A DNA stretch of 64,000 nucleotides from Ardenticatenales bacterium (GCA_020634515.1 JACKBL010000002.1:1-64000); one strand, 5' to 3'. Shown: positions 8,231 through 16,275, counted from the stretch's first letter. Made by a program: numbers and translations. The notes: generated from the letters alone by a model not told the origin.

Positions 8231-8882
8231 AAGACCTGACCTCTACTAAGTACCTCTATCTTCCCTGATACCGGGCTCACGTCAGCTTATCCTGCGCGTT
8301 ACCGCAAGCATTTGCTACTTGAGCCATCCTGCCCACCTCGGTTTCTGGCTGGTAGCCTGCTCTCGATGAGGAGAGAACTGTCGGTGGGTTGCCCCGTTCC
8401 CCGTATCCATTTTGCGTGGCCGTAGGATGATGCTTTACGCCGGGTCTCGTGAGAATGGATGTCATAACCCAATGTACGGTCATGACCAGAGACCAATCCC
8501 TTTTGGGCTTGCCTGTCAGTCAGTTTGGCAAGTTCTCGCTGACGACGCTTCAACCACATCTTCACTTTCGTTATCCATAGCCGCCTGCTGATTCTGAGCC
8601 GCCTCTGACTGGCAGCGTGAACCGTTTCTTCCCGCTTTCCACGATTGATGACCAGTCGCACGCAGAGGGAAGGGCTGTCTATCCATCCATTGGGACGGGG
8701 GGAGTTGATATTCCCTACCCGCTAGGGTAATATCGCACCCACTTGGATACGGAGTTGTCAAAGTTCAGTAACTTTGCCGCTCATCCCCCGTGTCCGCAGG
8801 CACGGTTTCGAGCGAACGGGTCGCACACAGGGCTTGCAGCCGACGCGAAGCGCGGCTGAAGCGGGCGTTGAACCAAAACGTT

Positions 8883-9009
8883 GGTCGGACGCTGACGCCG
8901 CCGACCGAATGCCGCGCTCCCTCTGGCGCAGGCGGGCGGCTACCGCCGCCGAACAACGCCTGCACCCGACCCCGACCTATCGGAACGGGGCAAGATGAGC
9001 ACGGCGTTA
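8883..9009 (+). repeat. 127-bp direct repeat, copy 1
   Basis: Starts GGTCGGACGCTGACGCCG and ends GGCGTTA; about nine bases in ten match the copy at 10212-10338. The two copies bracket the HELGH protease gene. Confidence 0.9.
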
Positions 9010-9012
9010 GGC
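8951..9012 (+). other. attC-like recombination site
   Basis: AACGCC pairs with GGCGTT, and CCCCG with CGGGG, around a short loop; it ends in GTTAGGC, a fit to the R' consensus. The protease cassette begins at the TTAGGC of this box. Confidence 0.6.
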
Positions 9013-9061
9013 AAACTTAACTAGAGACAAACAATCCCTGCAAATGAGGAAAGATGATGAT

Positions 9062-10054
9062 ATGAAAGTATCTATTAAGGTTTTATTGTTCTTCCTGGTA
9101 TTTTGGCTAACCGTGATGCTTGTAAACATATTCGTTCACGAGTTAGGCCACGCTGTTTTTATGGCGGCGTTTGGAGGATGGAAGCACAATCTCAGCTACT
9201 TCGGGGGTACTATCGCAACTGATTCAGCATTGATGGTTGATACTTACCAATGGATTGATTCGCAGGGATTTTCCCCAAATGAATTTGGAACAGAACAGGC
9301 GTTACAGGTCATCGAATATTGGGGTGAAACGTTTCCTGCAATGCGCTGGGGGGTCATTGGTGGATGGCTGGGGCAATTGATCTTATCCGGGATTTTGCTA
9401 TTTCTTACTCAGACAAATGCCTTCAAAGAGGGGGCGTCTGCATTTGGCAAGCTGTTCAGTTTAGGTTTCATTGTCATTAATTTAGGTTGGATGGGCGGCA
9501 ATTGGTTGCTCCTGGGTATGGGAGAACCTGTATCCAGTGACCCTGTTCTCTTAATCAATGTACTTTTAGGTCGTGACCCTTTAAAAATTGGCCTTTTGTG
9601 GATATTTGCTGTCTTGATTGTGGCATTGAGTGCATGGCTAGGACAAACATTTGGGGCGGAAATGTTCGCTGGATTTGGTCTTTCCCCATCCCATAGCAAG
9701 CGTCTAGCCGCTATCTGGGCGTTAACGTCTGGGCTGGCAGGTCTCAGTTTGCGAATCCCTATTCTTGTTATCGCCGTAGGATTCATTCTTATATTGGTAA
9801 TAGTTGTTCCGTCAGTTTATATCCATCGACTTCAAAGTAACGCTGATGATATTACTTTCACTATTCCCGGCATCGTCTGGCAAAACACCCTTGTATTACT
9901 GGTTCTTCTGTTTGCCATTATCTTTTCTAATTCTGGTTTTTTTATAAGTGGGAATTCGCAAGACCAAATTCAAGACAATGCAGTGTTTCAACATTACTGT
10001 ATTGAAACCGATTGCATCCCCGATGAGTTGGAAAAGTGGTTTCAGGACGAATGA
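9062..10054 (+). CDS. HELGH membrane metalloprotease-like protein in a cassette
   Basis: Polytopic protein of about 330 residues. HELGH lies in or near the first membrane helix (about residues 26-30 from the chosen start), the zinc-binding motif of M50-type site-2 or related proteases. Several further hydrophobic segments follow, then a C-terminal tail with two cysteines. No clear second M50 motif (NxxPxxxLDG) is visible, so it may be a divergent or inactive relative. Start at 9062 has AGGAAAG ahead; an upstream ATG at 9044 is possible. The gene is the single passenger of a cassette that starts TTAGGC and has R'' GCCTAAC at 10091. Confidence 0.6.
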   Translation: MKVSIKVLLFFLVFWLTVMLVNIFVHELGHAVFMAAFGGWKHNLSYFGGTIATDSALMVDTYQWIDSQGFSPNEFGTEQALQVIEYWGETFPAMRWGVIGGWLGQLILSGILLFLTQTNAFKEGASAFGKLFSLGFIVINLGWMGGNWLLLGMGEPVSSDPVLLINVLLGRDPLKIGLLWIFAVLIVALSAWLGQTFGAEMFAGFGLSPSHSKRLAAIWALTSGLAGLSLRIPILVIAVGFILILVIVVPSVYIHRLQSNADDITFTIPGIVWQNTLVLLVLLFAIIFSNSGFFISGNSQDQIQDNAVFQHYCIETDCIPDELEKWFQDE

Positions 10055-10090
10055 CATTATCTTCTATATACCTTTTCTATTAGAGGTATT

Positions 10091-10210
10091 GCCTAACACG
10101 CGCTAGAGTCCGACGCTGCCGCGGGGACGCGCGGCACTCCGATTCGGTTGGCGCAGGCGGCTCGCCAGAAACTGTCCCAATCCAGCGGCAGCGCGGCTCA
10201 GCTATTCGTT
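10091..10210 (+). other. attC-like site of the protease cassette
   Basis: R'' box GCCTAAC at 10091-10097 complements the cassette start TTAGGC at 9007. GCTGCCGC near 10115 pairs with GCGGCAGC near 10185, giving a long stem, and the site ends near GTTCGGT (imperfect R'). Length about 120 bp is like the long attC sites of chromosomal integrons. Confidence 0.6.
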
Positions 10211-10211
10211 C

Positions 10212-10338
10212 GGTCGGACGCTGACGCCGCCGACCGAACGCCGCGCTCCCTCCGGCACAGGCGGGCGGCTACCGCCGCCGAACAACGCCTGCACCCGACC
10301 CCGCCTTTTCGGGACGGGGCAAGGTGAGCGCGGCGTTA
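10212..10338 (+). repeat. 127-bp direct repeat, copy 2
   Basis: Partner of 8883-9009, same orientation, 1.33 kb apart. Its first part holds CCGACCGAAC, the complement of the GTTCGGTCGG just ahead, so it may be a gene-less cassette of its own. Confidence 0.9.
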
Positions 10339-10342
10339 TACG
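10280..10342 (+). other. attC-like recombination site at the array end
   Basis: Same hairpin as 8951-9012 (AACGCC/GGCGTT, ACC/GGT, CCCCG/CGGGG), ending in GTTATAC, a fit to GTTRRRY. No complementary GTATAAC is found further right, so this is the last boundary of the visible array. Confidence 0.55.
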
Positions 10343-10596
10343 AAAGCAACCGCACGCCCCCTATTCCCGAACCGCCCCAGGGCCATTGCCTGCGCTGCGG
10401 CACGGACATCCCCCACAATCCCCAGGCTTCTTACTGCGCCTCCTGCTCCCGCGTCTGGAAGCGATACGAAAACCACGCCTTCGCCGAAAAATTCTGTCAT
10501 AGCTGTGGCACATCCCACCAGACCAGCATGGTCCGCCCCCTCTGCCGCGCCTGTTATTTCGTAGAGAAAAACGGCCAGGACCCCGCCCAATTCTGA
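10324..10596 (+). CDS. Double zinc-ribbon protein, remnant of a larger protein
   Basis: Ninety residues with four CxxC knuckles: HCLRCG, YCASCS, FCHSCG and LCRACY, spaced as in the C-terminal double ribbon found on some phospholipase-D-like nucleases and helicase-type proteins (RCG..IP.NP...C..C...W..Y...A.KFCH.CG...TSM..PLC..C). The GTG start lies inside the attC-like fold, so the N-terminal part of the parent protein has been replaced by cassette DNA. Whether it is expressed is unclear. Confidence 0.55.
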   Translation: MSAALYESNRTPPIPEPPQGHCLRCGTDIPHNPQASYCASCSRVWKRYENHAFAEKFCHSCGTSHQTSMVRPLCRACYFVEKNGQDPAQF

Positions 10597-10598
10597 AT

Positions 10599-10758
10599 AG
10601 TTTCCGGGGAGGTTTGGTGGATTACGATTACCTTCCCGGAAGCTGTTTTGATGTCCGGTTTGAATGATGTAAGCTTCCGGGGAGGTTTGGTGGATTACGC
10701 TACCTTCCCGGAAGCTGTTTTGATGTCCGGCTTGAATGCGCGAGCTTCCCGGAAGGTC
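10599..10758. repeat. Palindromic intergenic repeat family A, tandem copies
   Basis: TTCCGGGGAGGTTTGGTGG at 10602 recurs at 10676 (period 74); between lie CCTTCCCGGAAGCTGTTTTGATG units. The array closes with GAGCTTCCCGGAAGGT just ahead of the aspartate kinase gene. Members of the family are scattered through the window (26253, 26804, 30109, 36377, 41736, 50358, 53257). Confidence 0.85.
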
Positions 10759-10777
10759 TGTGAACAAAGGATAACAG

Positions 10778-12190
10778 ATGACCCTTGTAATGAAATTCGG
10801 CGGCACTTCCGTGGGAAGCGCCGCGGCCTTGAAACAGACAGCGGAACTGGTGCGCATGGGAACGGCGGCGTGGGCGCGGGTCGTTGTCGTCGCCTCCGCC
10901 ATGGGCACAAAGCCGGTGAAAGTGACCGACCTGCTCCTGAATGGCGCGCGCAGCGCCCTGGCCGGTGATAATCAGACCTACCTGCAAGTGGCGGAGGAAT
11001 TGCGCCGCGTCCATTACGAAGTAATTGATGCGCTGTTGGAGCCGGAAGGGGAGCGGCAGGCCGTGCTTGTCGACAATGCCCGGTTTATTGACCGTTTTGC
11101 GGCGCTGTGCCAGTCGGTGCTGGTGTTGGGAGAGCTGACGCCGCGCGCGCTGGACGCCATCAGCGGCATGGGGGAGCAAATGAGCGTGCGTATCCTGGCT
11201 GCCTATTTGCGCCAGCTTGGTTTTGCGGCGGTGGCCGTGGATGCCACGGAACTGATCCGCACGGACAGTGTGTTTCAGTCGGCCACACCGAACATGGCGG
11301 AGACTACGCGCCTGACCCAGGCGCGCCTGGGCGCGATCCTGGCGCAAGGTGGATTGCCCGTGGTGACGGGTTTCATTGGGGCCAATGCCACTGGCGTGAT
11401 GACCACGCTGGGGCGCGGAGGGTCTGATTTCAGCGCCGCTGTGTTGGGGCAGGCGTTGCCCGCCGGCGAAGTGTGGATTTGGACGGATGTGGACGGTGTG
11501 ATGTCGGCGGACCCGCGCCTGGTGCCGGAGGCGCGTACCATCCCGGAGCTGACGAATCGGGAGGTGTCGGAACTGGCGTATTATGGCGCGAAGGTGCTGC
11601 ATCCGAAGACGATTCGCCCGGTTGTGGAGAATGGCATCCCGCTGCGCATCAAGAATACGTTCAACCCGGACCACCCGGGTACGTTGATTGTGGCCGACCG
11701 GACCAATGGGCGCGGTCGGATCAAGGCGGTGACGGCCATCCCGGACCTTGCGCTGGTGACGTTGGAGGGGAAGGGGATGTTGGGCGTGCCCGGCATTGCC
11801 GCGCGCACGTTTGGGGCGGTGGCGCGCAGCCAGGCGAATGTGCTGCTGATCACGCAGGCATCGTCAGAGCAGTCTATTTGCTTTTCCGTGCCGCGAGCGG
11901 CCGCGGAAAGTGTGATTGCCAGCCTGGAGGCGGAGTTTGGGCGCGAATTGCAGCGGCGAGATATTGATCATATCTGGGCGCTGCAGCCGGTGGGGATTGT
12001 GACGGTAGTGGGGGCGGGGATGCGGGGGACGCCGGGAATTGCCGGCAGAATCTTCAGCGTCCTCGGCGATCATCACATCAACGTCATCGCCATCGCGCAG
12101 GGTTCTTCCGAATGCAGCATCAGCCTCGTCGTGGACGCGGCGGACGTCCCCCAGGCGGTGCGGCAATTGCACACCCTCACCCTGCCGTAA
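10778..12190 (+). CDS. lysC: Aspartate kinase
   Basis: Phosphorylates aspartate as the first step to lysine, threonine and methionine. The 470-residue protein has the amino-acid kinase fold (KFGGTSVG at 6-13, GFIGA, GRGGSDFSAA near 215, DVDGVMSADPR) and two C-terminal ACT domains (about 315-385 and 395-470), the usual single-chain layout of the long aspartokinase form with feedback control by lysine or threonine. It stands alone between repeat arrays and a hairpin. Codon third positions change from G-rich to C-rich at 12040, where a TGCCGGCA motif encodes Ala-Gly. Confidence 0.95.
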   Translation: MTLVMKFGGTSVGSAAALKQTAELVRMGTAAWARVVVVASAMGTKPVKVTDLLLNGARSALAGDNQTYLQVAEELRRVHYEVIDALLEPEGERQAVLVDNARFIDRFAALCQSVLVLGELTPRALDAISGMGEQMSVRILAAYLRQLGFAAVAVDATELIRTDSVFQSATPNMAETTRLTQARLGAILAQGGLPVVTGFIGANATGVMTTLGRGGSDFSAAVLGQALPAGEVWIWTDVDGVMSADPRLVPEARTIPELTNREVSELAYYGAKVLHPKTIRPVVENGIPLRIKNTFNPDHPGTLIVADRTNGRGRIKAVTAIPDLALVTLEGKGMLGVPGIAARTFGAVARSQANVLLITQASSEQSICFSVPRAAAESVIASLEAEFGRELQRRDIDHIWALQPVGIVTVVGAGMRGTPGIAGRIFSVLGDHHINVIAIAQGSSECSISLVVDAADVPQAVRQLHTLTLP

Positions 12191-12197
12191 CGCACGA

Positions 12198-12230
12198 GGA
12201 GCCGAGCCGTTCCCGAAACGGCTCGGCTCC
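12198..12230 (+). terminator. Strong hairpin after lysC
   Basis: GGAGCCGAGCCGTT pairs with AACGGCTCGGCTCC around a four-base loop, eight bases after the lysC stop. No T-run follows on the plus strand. Confidence 0.6.
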
Positions 12231-12231
12231 C

Positions 12232-12266
12232 AAGATTGGTTCATTCTTGGAGAATGAACCAATCTT
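12232..12266. terminator. Hairpin between convergent genes
   Basis: AAGATTGGTTCATTCT pairs with AGAATGAACCAATCTT. Near-identical hairpins occur at 22553-22587 and, with a different stem, at 20758-20790, so it is also a repeat-family member. It overlaps the stop of the thioredoxin gene and probably serves both strands. Confidence 0.6.
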
Positions 12267-13095
12267 AAAACAAAGCGGACGCCAACTGCTGCCGATACGC
12301 CTGCACGGTGGCATCCTGCTCCCCCATGAGCGTAAACAGCGCCAACATAACGAATTTTGGCTCGCCCTGGCGATACTGCTTATCCTGACGCACGATAGCC
12401 AGCAGATTGTAGAGACCGGCGGCATAATCGCGGCGGCTGATCTGCCCCGCTGCCTGCCGGTAGAGAGTGGTCAACTCATCGCTGCCGTTTAGCTGGTTGC
12501 GTTCGGCGGCGCACAAGTAGTGAGCCAGAGGTAGTAGCCGCTCCGCCTCGCCAAATTCCGGGCCGTGGGGGAAATCGCGCAACTGTGTTTCCGCCGCGCA
12601 TCCTTTTCCCTGGCGCAGCAAGGCTTGCGCCAGACCGAGGCGCGTCGACGCGTCGTCGTCATCTTTCAGCGCATCGCGGAAGGCGGCTTCCGCTTCCGCC
12701 CATTTTCCTTGCGCCAAAAGCTGTTGTCCGCTCCGGCGCACGCCATTGCTGGCGCTGGGCGCTACCTGTCGCAAAAAGGCGCGTACCTGGGTTTCCGGTT
12801 GCGCGCCGACGAAGCCGCCGACCATCTCGCCCCCGCGAAACGCCTTCACGGCGGGGATGCTGCGCACCATAAACTGCTGCGCCACGCGCGGATTGTGGTC
12901 CACGTTGATCTTCGCCAGCACAAATCCGCTGTCCGGTTCGTTTGCCAATCTTTCCAGCACTGGCCCCAGCATTCGGCAAGGTCCGCACCAAGGCGCCCAA
13001 AAATCGACGACCACCGTCGTCTCATGGGATCGTGCGATCACGTCCTGCTGAAATGTGGCGTCAGTGGCGTCTATCACGTTCTTGGTTTTTAGCAT
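12265..13095 (-). CDS. Thioredoxin-TPR protein (CnoX/YbbN type)
   Basis: The N-terminal thioredoxin fold (1-110) has an intact redox site WCGPC at 36-40 and the cis-proline segment SIPAVKAF. The C-terminal 160 residues are helical repeats (GKWAEAEAAFRDAL, STRLGLAQALLRQGKG, ISRRDYAAGLYNLLAIVR) like the TPR part of CnoX, a chaperone-like thioredoxin that hands oxidised or unfolded proteins to GroEL and DnaK. E. coli CnoX has lost the active site; this one keeps it. It acts in the cytoplasm (no signal). The final 50 residues match the GatB/YqeY-like tail usual in the family. Confidence 0.88.
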   Translation of the reverse strand: MLKTKNVIDATDATFQQDVIARSHETTVVVDFWAPWCGPCRMLGPVLERLANEPDSGFVLAKINVDHNPRVAQQFMVRSIPAVKAFRGGEMVGGFVGAQPETQVRAFLRQVAPSASNGVRRSGQQLLAQGKWAEAEAAFRDALKDDDDASTRLGLAQALLRQGKGCAAETQLRDFPHGPEFGEAERLLPLAHYLCAAERNQLNGSDELTTLYRQAAGQISRRDYAAGLYNLLAIVRQDKQYRQGEPKFVMLALFTLMGEQDATVQAYRQQLASALF

Positions 13096-13112
13096 GGTAA
13101 CTCCTTCGAAAA

Positions 13113-13157
13113 TAGTGGTCAGTGGATAGTGGATAGTGGATAGTGGTCAGTGGTCGG
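13113..13157. repeat. Simple repeat of AGTGGATAGTGG units
   Basis: Short imperfect repeats (AGTGGTCAGTGG, ATAGTGGATAGTGG) fill the spacer between the thioredoxin gene and the transporter operon, followed by TGTTGACTGTTGACTGTT. Confidence 0.7.
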
Positions 13158-13201
13158 AAAGCTGACTGGCACCTTTGTTTTTCGTTGACTGTTGACTGTT
13201 A

Positions 13202-14008
13202 TTAAGGCATTTCCAGGCCGTGGGATTCGAGGAGGTTTTTATCGGCCATGAGCGTGGCGGTGGGGCCGTCGGCGACGATCTGGCCTTCGTCCATGATGAT
13301 CATGCGCGGGAAAAGCTCGCGCACCATGAGCATGTCGTGCGTGGAGACGAGCATGGTGATGGGCAGATCGCGCAGGAGGTTGATGAGGGCGCGGCGGGCG
13401 CGAGGATCGAGGCCGGCGGAGGGTTCGTCGAGGACGAGGATTTCCGGGTCCATGGAGAGGACGGTGGCCATGGAGATGCGCTTCTTTTGCCCGATGCTCA
13501 GGTGATGGGAGAGTCGCTCGCCGAAGCCGTCCATGCCGACCTGGCTCAGCGCCCGTGCGACGCGGGCGCGCACGTCCGGTTCAGGGAGGCCCATGTGCAG
13601 CGGTCCAAAGGCCACGTCTTCGTACACGGTGGGGGAAAAGAGTTGATCGTCGGGGTTTTGGAACACGAGACCAACGCGGGCGCGGATGGTGGGGAGATTG
13701 GCTTTGTTGAGGGGGAGGCCGCCGACGGTGATGTGGCCGTTTTCGGGTTGACCGCGACCGTGGTCGCGCTGGCCGAGGATGCCGTTGAGGTGGAGCATGA
13801 GGGTGCTTTTGCCGGCACCGTTCGGACCCACCAACGCGACTTTTTCCCCGGCGCGAATGTCCAGGGAGACGGCGCGCAGGGCGACGTGACCATCGCCATA
13901 GGCAAATGAGAGGTCATGGATGGAGATGACGGTTTGCGTGCCGGTTGTGGGGATGGTGGGTGCTGCCGGCATTTCTGCTACATTCTCGCGTTGATGGAAA
14001 ACAGGCAT
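13202..14008 (-). CDS. cbiO: ECF/CbiO-type ABC transporter ATPase
   Basis: Drives metal uptake through CbiQ and CbiM. Walker A GPNGAGKST at 61-69, Q-loop QNPDDQ near 117, signature LSIGQKKR at 170-177 and Walker B LVLDEP at 191-196 are all present; QNPDDQLF is the hallmark of group II (CbiO/EcfA) ATPases. A Pro/Thr-rich 27-residue lead precedes the domain; GGAAGAG sits just before the ATG, supporting this start. It is the last gene of fur-cbiM-cbiQ-cbiO, 21 bases after cbiQ. Confidence 0.93.
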   Translation of the reverse strand: MPVFHQRENVAEMPAAPTIPTTGTQTVISIHDLSFAYGDGHVALRAVSLDIRAGEKVALVGPNGAGKSTLMLHLNGILGQRDHGRGQPENGHITVGGLPLNKANLPTIRARVGLVFQNPDDQLFSPTVYEDVAFGPLHMGLPEPDVRARVARALSQVGMDGFGERLSHHLSIGQKKRISMATVLSMDPEILVLDEPSAGLDPRARRALINLLRDLPITMLVSTHDMLMVRELFPRMIIMDEGQIVADGPTATLMADKNLLESHGLEMP

Positions 14009-14029
14009 AATCTCTTCCCGTAGTGTTGA

Positions 14030-14827
14030 TCAGGTGAGGAGGTGGCCTAGCAGTTGAATGCCGGCAATCAAAAACACAGCCAACACGCCCGCCGCCCAAT
14101 CCTGCCGCCGCATTTCGTGCGGATTTAGCGTGAGCAGGCGGCCATCGTAGCCGCGTGCCAGCATGGCATTGTAGACGCGGTCGCTCCGTTCCAGGCTGCG
14201 CATGAAGAGTTGGCCGACCATGTGGCCGGCGACGCGGGCGCGCCAGGCGATGGTTCCGCCCGCTTTGCCGGCTCCGCCGCGGGCGCTGCGGGATTCGCGG
14301 GCGCGCAGGAGGCGCAACGCTTCGTCGGCAAGGACGAAGAGGTAGCGGTACATGAAGGCGATGATGGCGATGAGGACGCGCGGCAGGCGCAGGTGTTCCA
14401 GGGCGTGCAGCAGGTCGGGCAAGGCGGTGGTGGCGGTGAGGAGGATGGCGCACTGGATAGAAAGCCAGCTACGAATGACGATGCTGGCGAAACGGAGAAT
14501 GCCGGCATCCGTCACCACCAAATCCCAGGTTCCCACATGCCACGACGCCAGCGTCCGCCCCGGCAGCGTGAACATCACCGTCACCGCCGCCAGCGTGAAC
14601 GGCAGCACAATAAAGGCGCGTTTGACGGCGTAAGTGAGGGGCAGATCGGCAAGGCGGGTCAGCCAGAGCAGGAACAGCCAGCCCGCCAGGAATGCCCACC
14701 ATGCGCCATCCGGTAGGAGGACGTTGGCGATGATAAAGAGCAGCGTGACCACGACCTTTACGCGGGGGTCCAGGTCGTGGATGAGGCTGTAGCGGTGTTC
14801 AAAGCGGTCGAACGTGTTGATGTGCAT
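14030..14827 (-). CDS. cbiQ: CbiQ-type energy-coupling transmembrane subunit
   Basis: Links the ATPase to the substrate-binding membrane protein in group I ECF metal importers. Start placed at MHINTFDRFEHRYSLIHDLDPRVKV, the standard CbiQ opening, seven bases after the cbiM stop; the frame is open further upstream but reads through cbiM. Several hydrophobic helices are followed by a cytoplasmic Ala-Arg segment (LRARESRSARG) and a second motif, RGYDGR, which match the coupling helices of the family. Length of 265 residues is typical. Confidence 0.9.
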   Translation of the reverse strand: MHINTFDRFEHRYSLIHDLDPRVKVVVTLLFIIANVLLPDGAWWAFLAGWLFLLWLTRLADLPLTYAVKRAFIVLPFTLAAVTVMFTLPGRTLASWHVGTWDLVVTDAGILRFASIVIRSWLSIQCAILLTATTALPDLLHALEHLRLPRVLIAIIAFMYRYLFVLADEALRLLRARESRSARGGAGKAGGTIAWRARVAGHMVGQLFMRSLERSDRVYNAMLARGYDGRLLTLNPHEMRRQDWAAGVLAVFLIAGIQLLGHLLT

Positions 14828-14834
14828 CGGTGTT

Positions 14835-15809
14835 TTAGTTGGCCTGGTGGGGGCGGCGTAGCAGGCGGAAGAGGAGGAACATAATGCCGGCAACCACCAC
14901 CGCCCCAATCATGCCCGCCAGAATAGTCGAAACGTGCGTTTCTCCCAGAAACGGCAGCGTGTAATCGGGCAGCACCTGGAAAGGCGCGTTTTGCGCCGTG
15001 TCCAAAAAGCCGATTTGCCCTGCTACCCACTCCAGCCCATCCGGGGCGGCGGAAGCGAGCGGCGAGAGCAGCACGACGATCAACGTGGCGACCGCGCCGG
15101 CCAAAATCCACCGTTTTTGTCCCGTTTCTGCGCCGCTTTGCAGCAGGCCGGGTCGCGTTTGCATCACGTAGCTGAGGGCGGCCACCGTGATCAGGGCTTC
15201 GCCGATGCCGATGAGGGCGTGGATGCCCAGCATGGCGGGCACGGCCAGGCTGAGGCTGGTGGTGCCGCTGGCGCCCAGCAGCAGGGCGACCACGAAGGCG
15301 GCGATCATGATGGAGACCCAGGAGCCAATGCCGGCAGCGACCAACTGCGTGCCGCGCGCGCGACCCCGTCCCAACTGGTAGATACCATAACCGATGACGC
15401 CGGGGATGATGCCCATGCAGAGGATGTTGGCGCCCATGACGACGAGGCCGCCGTCCTGGAAGAAGAAGCCCTGCGCGGCGATGACGGCGGTCATGGCTAA
15501 CATGCCCAGCCACGGTCCGAGGACGATGTAGGCCAGGGTGGCGCCGATGAGGTGGCCGGATGTGCCGAAGGTGACGGGGAAGTTGATCATTTGCGCGGCG
15601 AAGATGAAGGCGGCCATGATGCCGGCAAGTGGCGCCAGTCGTTCGTCGAAGGAATGGGTGGTGCGGCGCAAGGCCACGCCCAAGACGGTGAGGGTGATGA
15701 GCCAGCAGATGATGGAAATGAACAGGCTGAGGAATCCATCGGGGATGTGCATCAGGGTATTGACGGCGAAGATGGGCATGGCGTCGCCAGGAAAGAGAGA
15801 GGGCATCAT
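14835..15809 (-). CDS. cbiM: CbiM-type metal-binding membrane subunit with PDGLE tail
   Basis: Substrate-capture protein of the cobalt/nickel ECF importer. MHIPDGFLS, the conserved N-terminus whose Met and His bind metal, begins at 15752, but no ribosome site precedes it; GGAG lies ahead of ATG 15809, giving 19 extra residues, so either start is possible. Six to seven helices follow with FAAQMINFPVTFGTSGHLIGA. The C-terminus adds SAAPDGLEWVAGQ and one more helix, the CbiN-like PDGLE domain, fused here rather than separate. The operon starts with a Fur-type regulator 31 bases upstream. Confidence 0.92.
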   Translation of the reverse strand: MMPSLFPGDAMPIFAVNTLMHIPDGFLSLFISIICWLITLTVLGVALRRTTHSFDERLAPLAGIMAAFIFAAQMINFPVTFGTSGHLIGATLAYIVLGPWLGMLAMTAVIAAQGFFFQDGGLVVMGANILCMGIIPGVIGYGIYQLGRGRARGTQLVAAGIGSWVSIMIAAFVVALLLGASGTTSLSLAVPAMLGIHALIGIGEALITVAALSYVMQTRPGLLQSGAETGQKRWILAGAVATLIVVLLSPLASAAPDGLEWVAGQIGFLDTAQNAPFQVLPDYTLPFLGETHVSTILAGMIGAVVVAGIMFLLFRLLRRPHQAN

Positions 15810-15840
15810 GATTTTCTCCGGGTGAAGGTATGGGCGGTAA

Positions 15841-16275
15841 TCAGGGGGGGGGGAGGGAGAGGCAATGCCGGCATTTTCCCGCCAACGCCATGTGCTGCAA
15901 CGCAACGCGAAAACCGTGCTGCTCCCATAATTGCGCCGCCAGTTCATCGAAAAGCGTATCGGGCACAAACGCCACCTGACCGCACTCCGTGCAAACAATG
16001 TGATGATGTGGCTCTTCTCCCATCATCTCATACACCGTCCGACCCGCCAACTCCGTCTTTGCCACCAGATTCAGCGCACAAAAAAAATCTAGCGCCCGAT
16101 ACACCGTGGCCCGATTCACCGATGGCGCGGTCAGCCGCACCTGCTCATAAACCTCGCGCGCCGTCGCATGGCCGCCGCGCTCGCAAATCGTATCCAGCAC
16201 AAGCTGCCGCTGCGGCGTCACGCGATGCCCCAGTTCACGGATGCGGTCGAGATAATTCAGACGATAGTGTGACAT
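15841..16275 (-). CDS. Fur-family metal regulator
   Basis: Winged-helix repressor of 144 residues from the ATG at 16275 (eight residues more from an ATG at 16299). HRVTPQRQLVLDTI and PSVNRATVYRALDFF form the DNA-binding part; HHHIVCTEC and CRHC give the metal and structural zinc sites. It heads the cbiMQO operon, so it most likely senses the metal carried by that importer (nickel or cobalt as in Nur, or zinc as in Zur; the sequence does not decide). A 32-bp palindrome at 16311-16342, 36 bases upstream of the start, is the probable autoregulatory operator. Confidence 0.9.
   Translation of the reverse strand: MSHYRLNYLDRIRELGHRVTPQRQLVLDTICERGGHATAREVYEQVRLTAPSVNRATVYRALDFFCALNLVAKTELAGRTVYEMMGEEPHHHIVCTECGQVAFVPDTLFDELAAQLWEQHGFRVALQHMALAGKCRHCLSLPPP

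Larger units (their letters stand above)
6961..8738 (-). mobile_element. Group II intron, degenerate
   Basis: Read on the minus strand it starts GTGCGAT (8738-8732), matching the GUGYG 5' consensus, and has a recognisable domain V at 7033-7000 followed by a GC-rich domain VI hairpin and a likely 3' end near 6961. The ORF in domain IV is a deleted reverse transcriptase. The stretch 8231-8738 is the RNA domain I-III part and has no real gene. Its orientation is opposite to the cassette genes, as known for attC-inserted introns. The exact 3' boundary could differ by two or three bases. Confidence 0.8.
8739..9012 (+). other. Composite attC-like region
   Basis: No gene is visible. It contains the hairpin GCCGACGCG/CGCGGC near 8838-8858, a GTTGAAC box near 8860, the first copy of a 127-bp repeat (8883-9009) and, at its end, the attC-like fold 8951-9012. 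It looks like several cassette ends stacked without their genes. Confidence 0.55.

Noticed and set aside
8299..8761. Minus-strand frames upstream of the intron RT
   Set aside because: They lie in the RNA domains of the group II intron; no RT or other family similarity is visible.
10599..10758. Riboswitch-like (lysine) leader ahead of lysC
   Set aside because: The hairpins are family A intergenic repeats found in many other places; none of the lysine riboswitch core sequence is seen.
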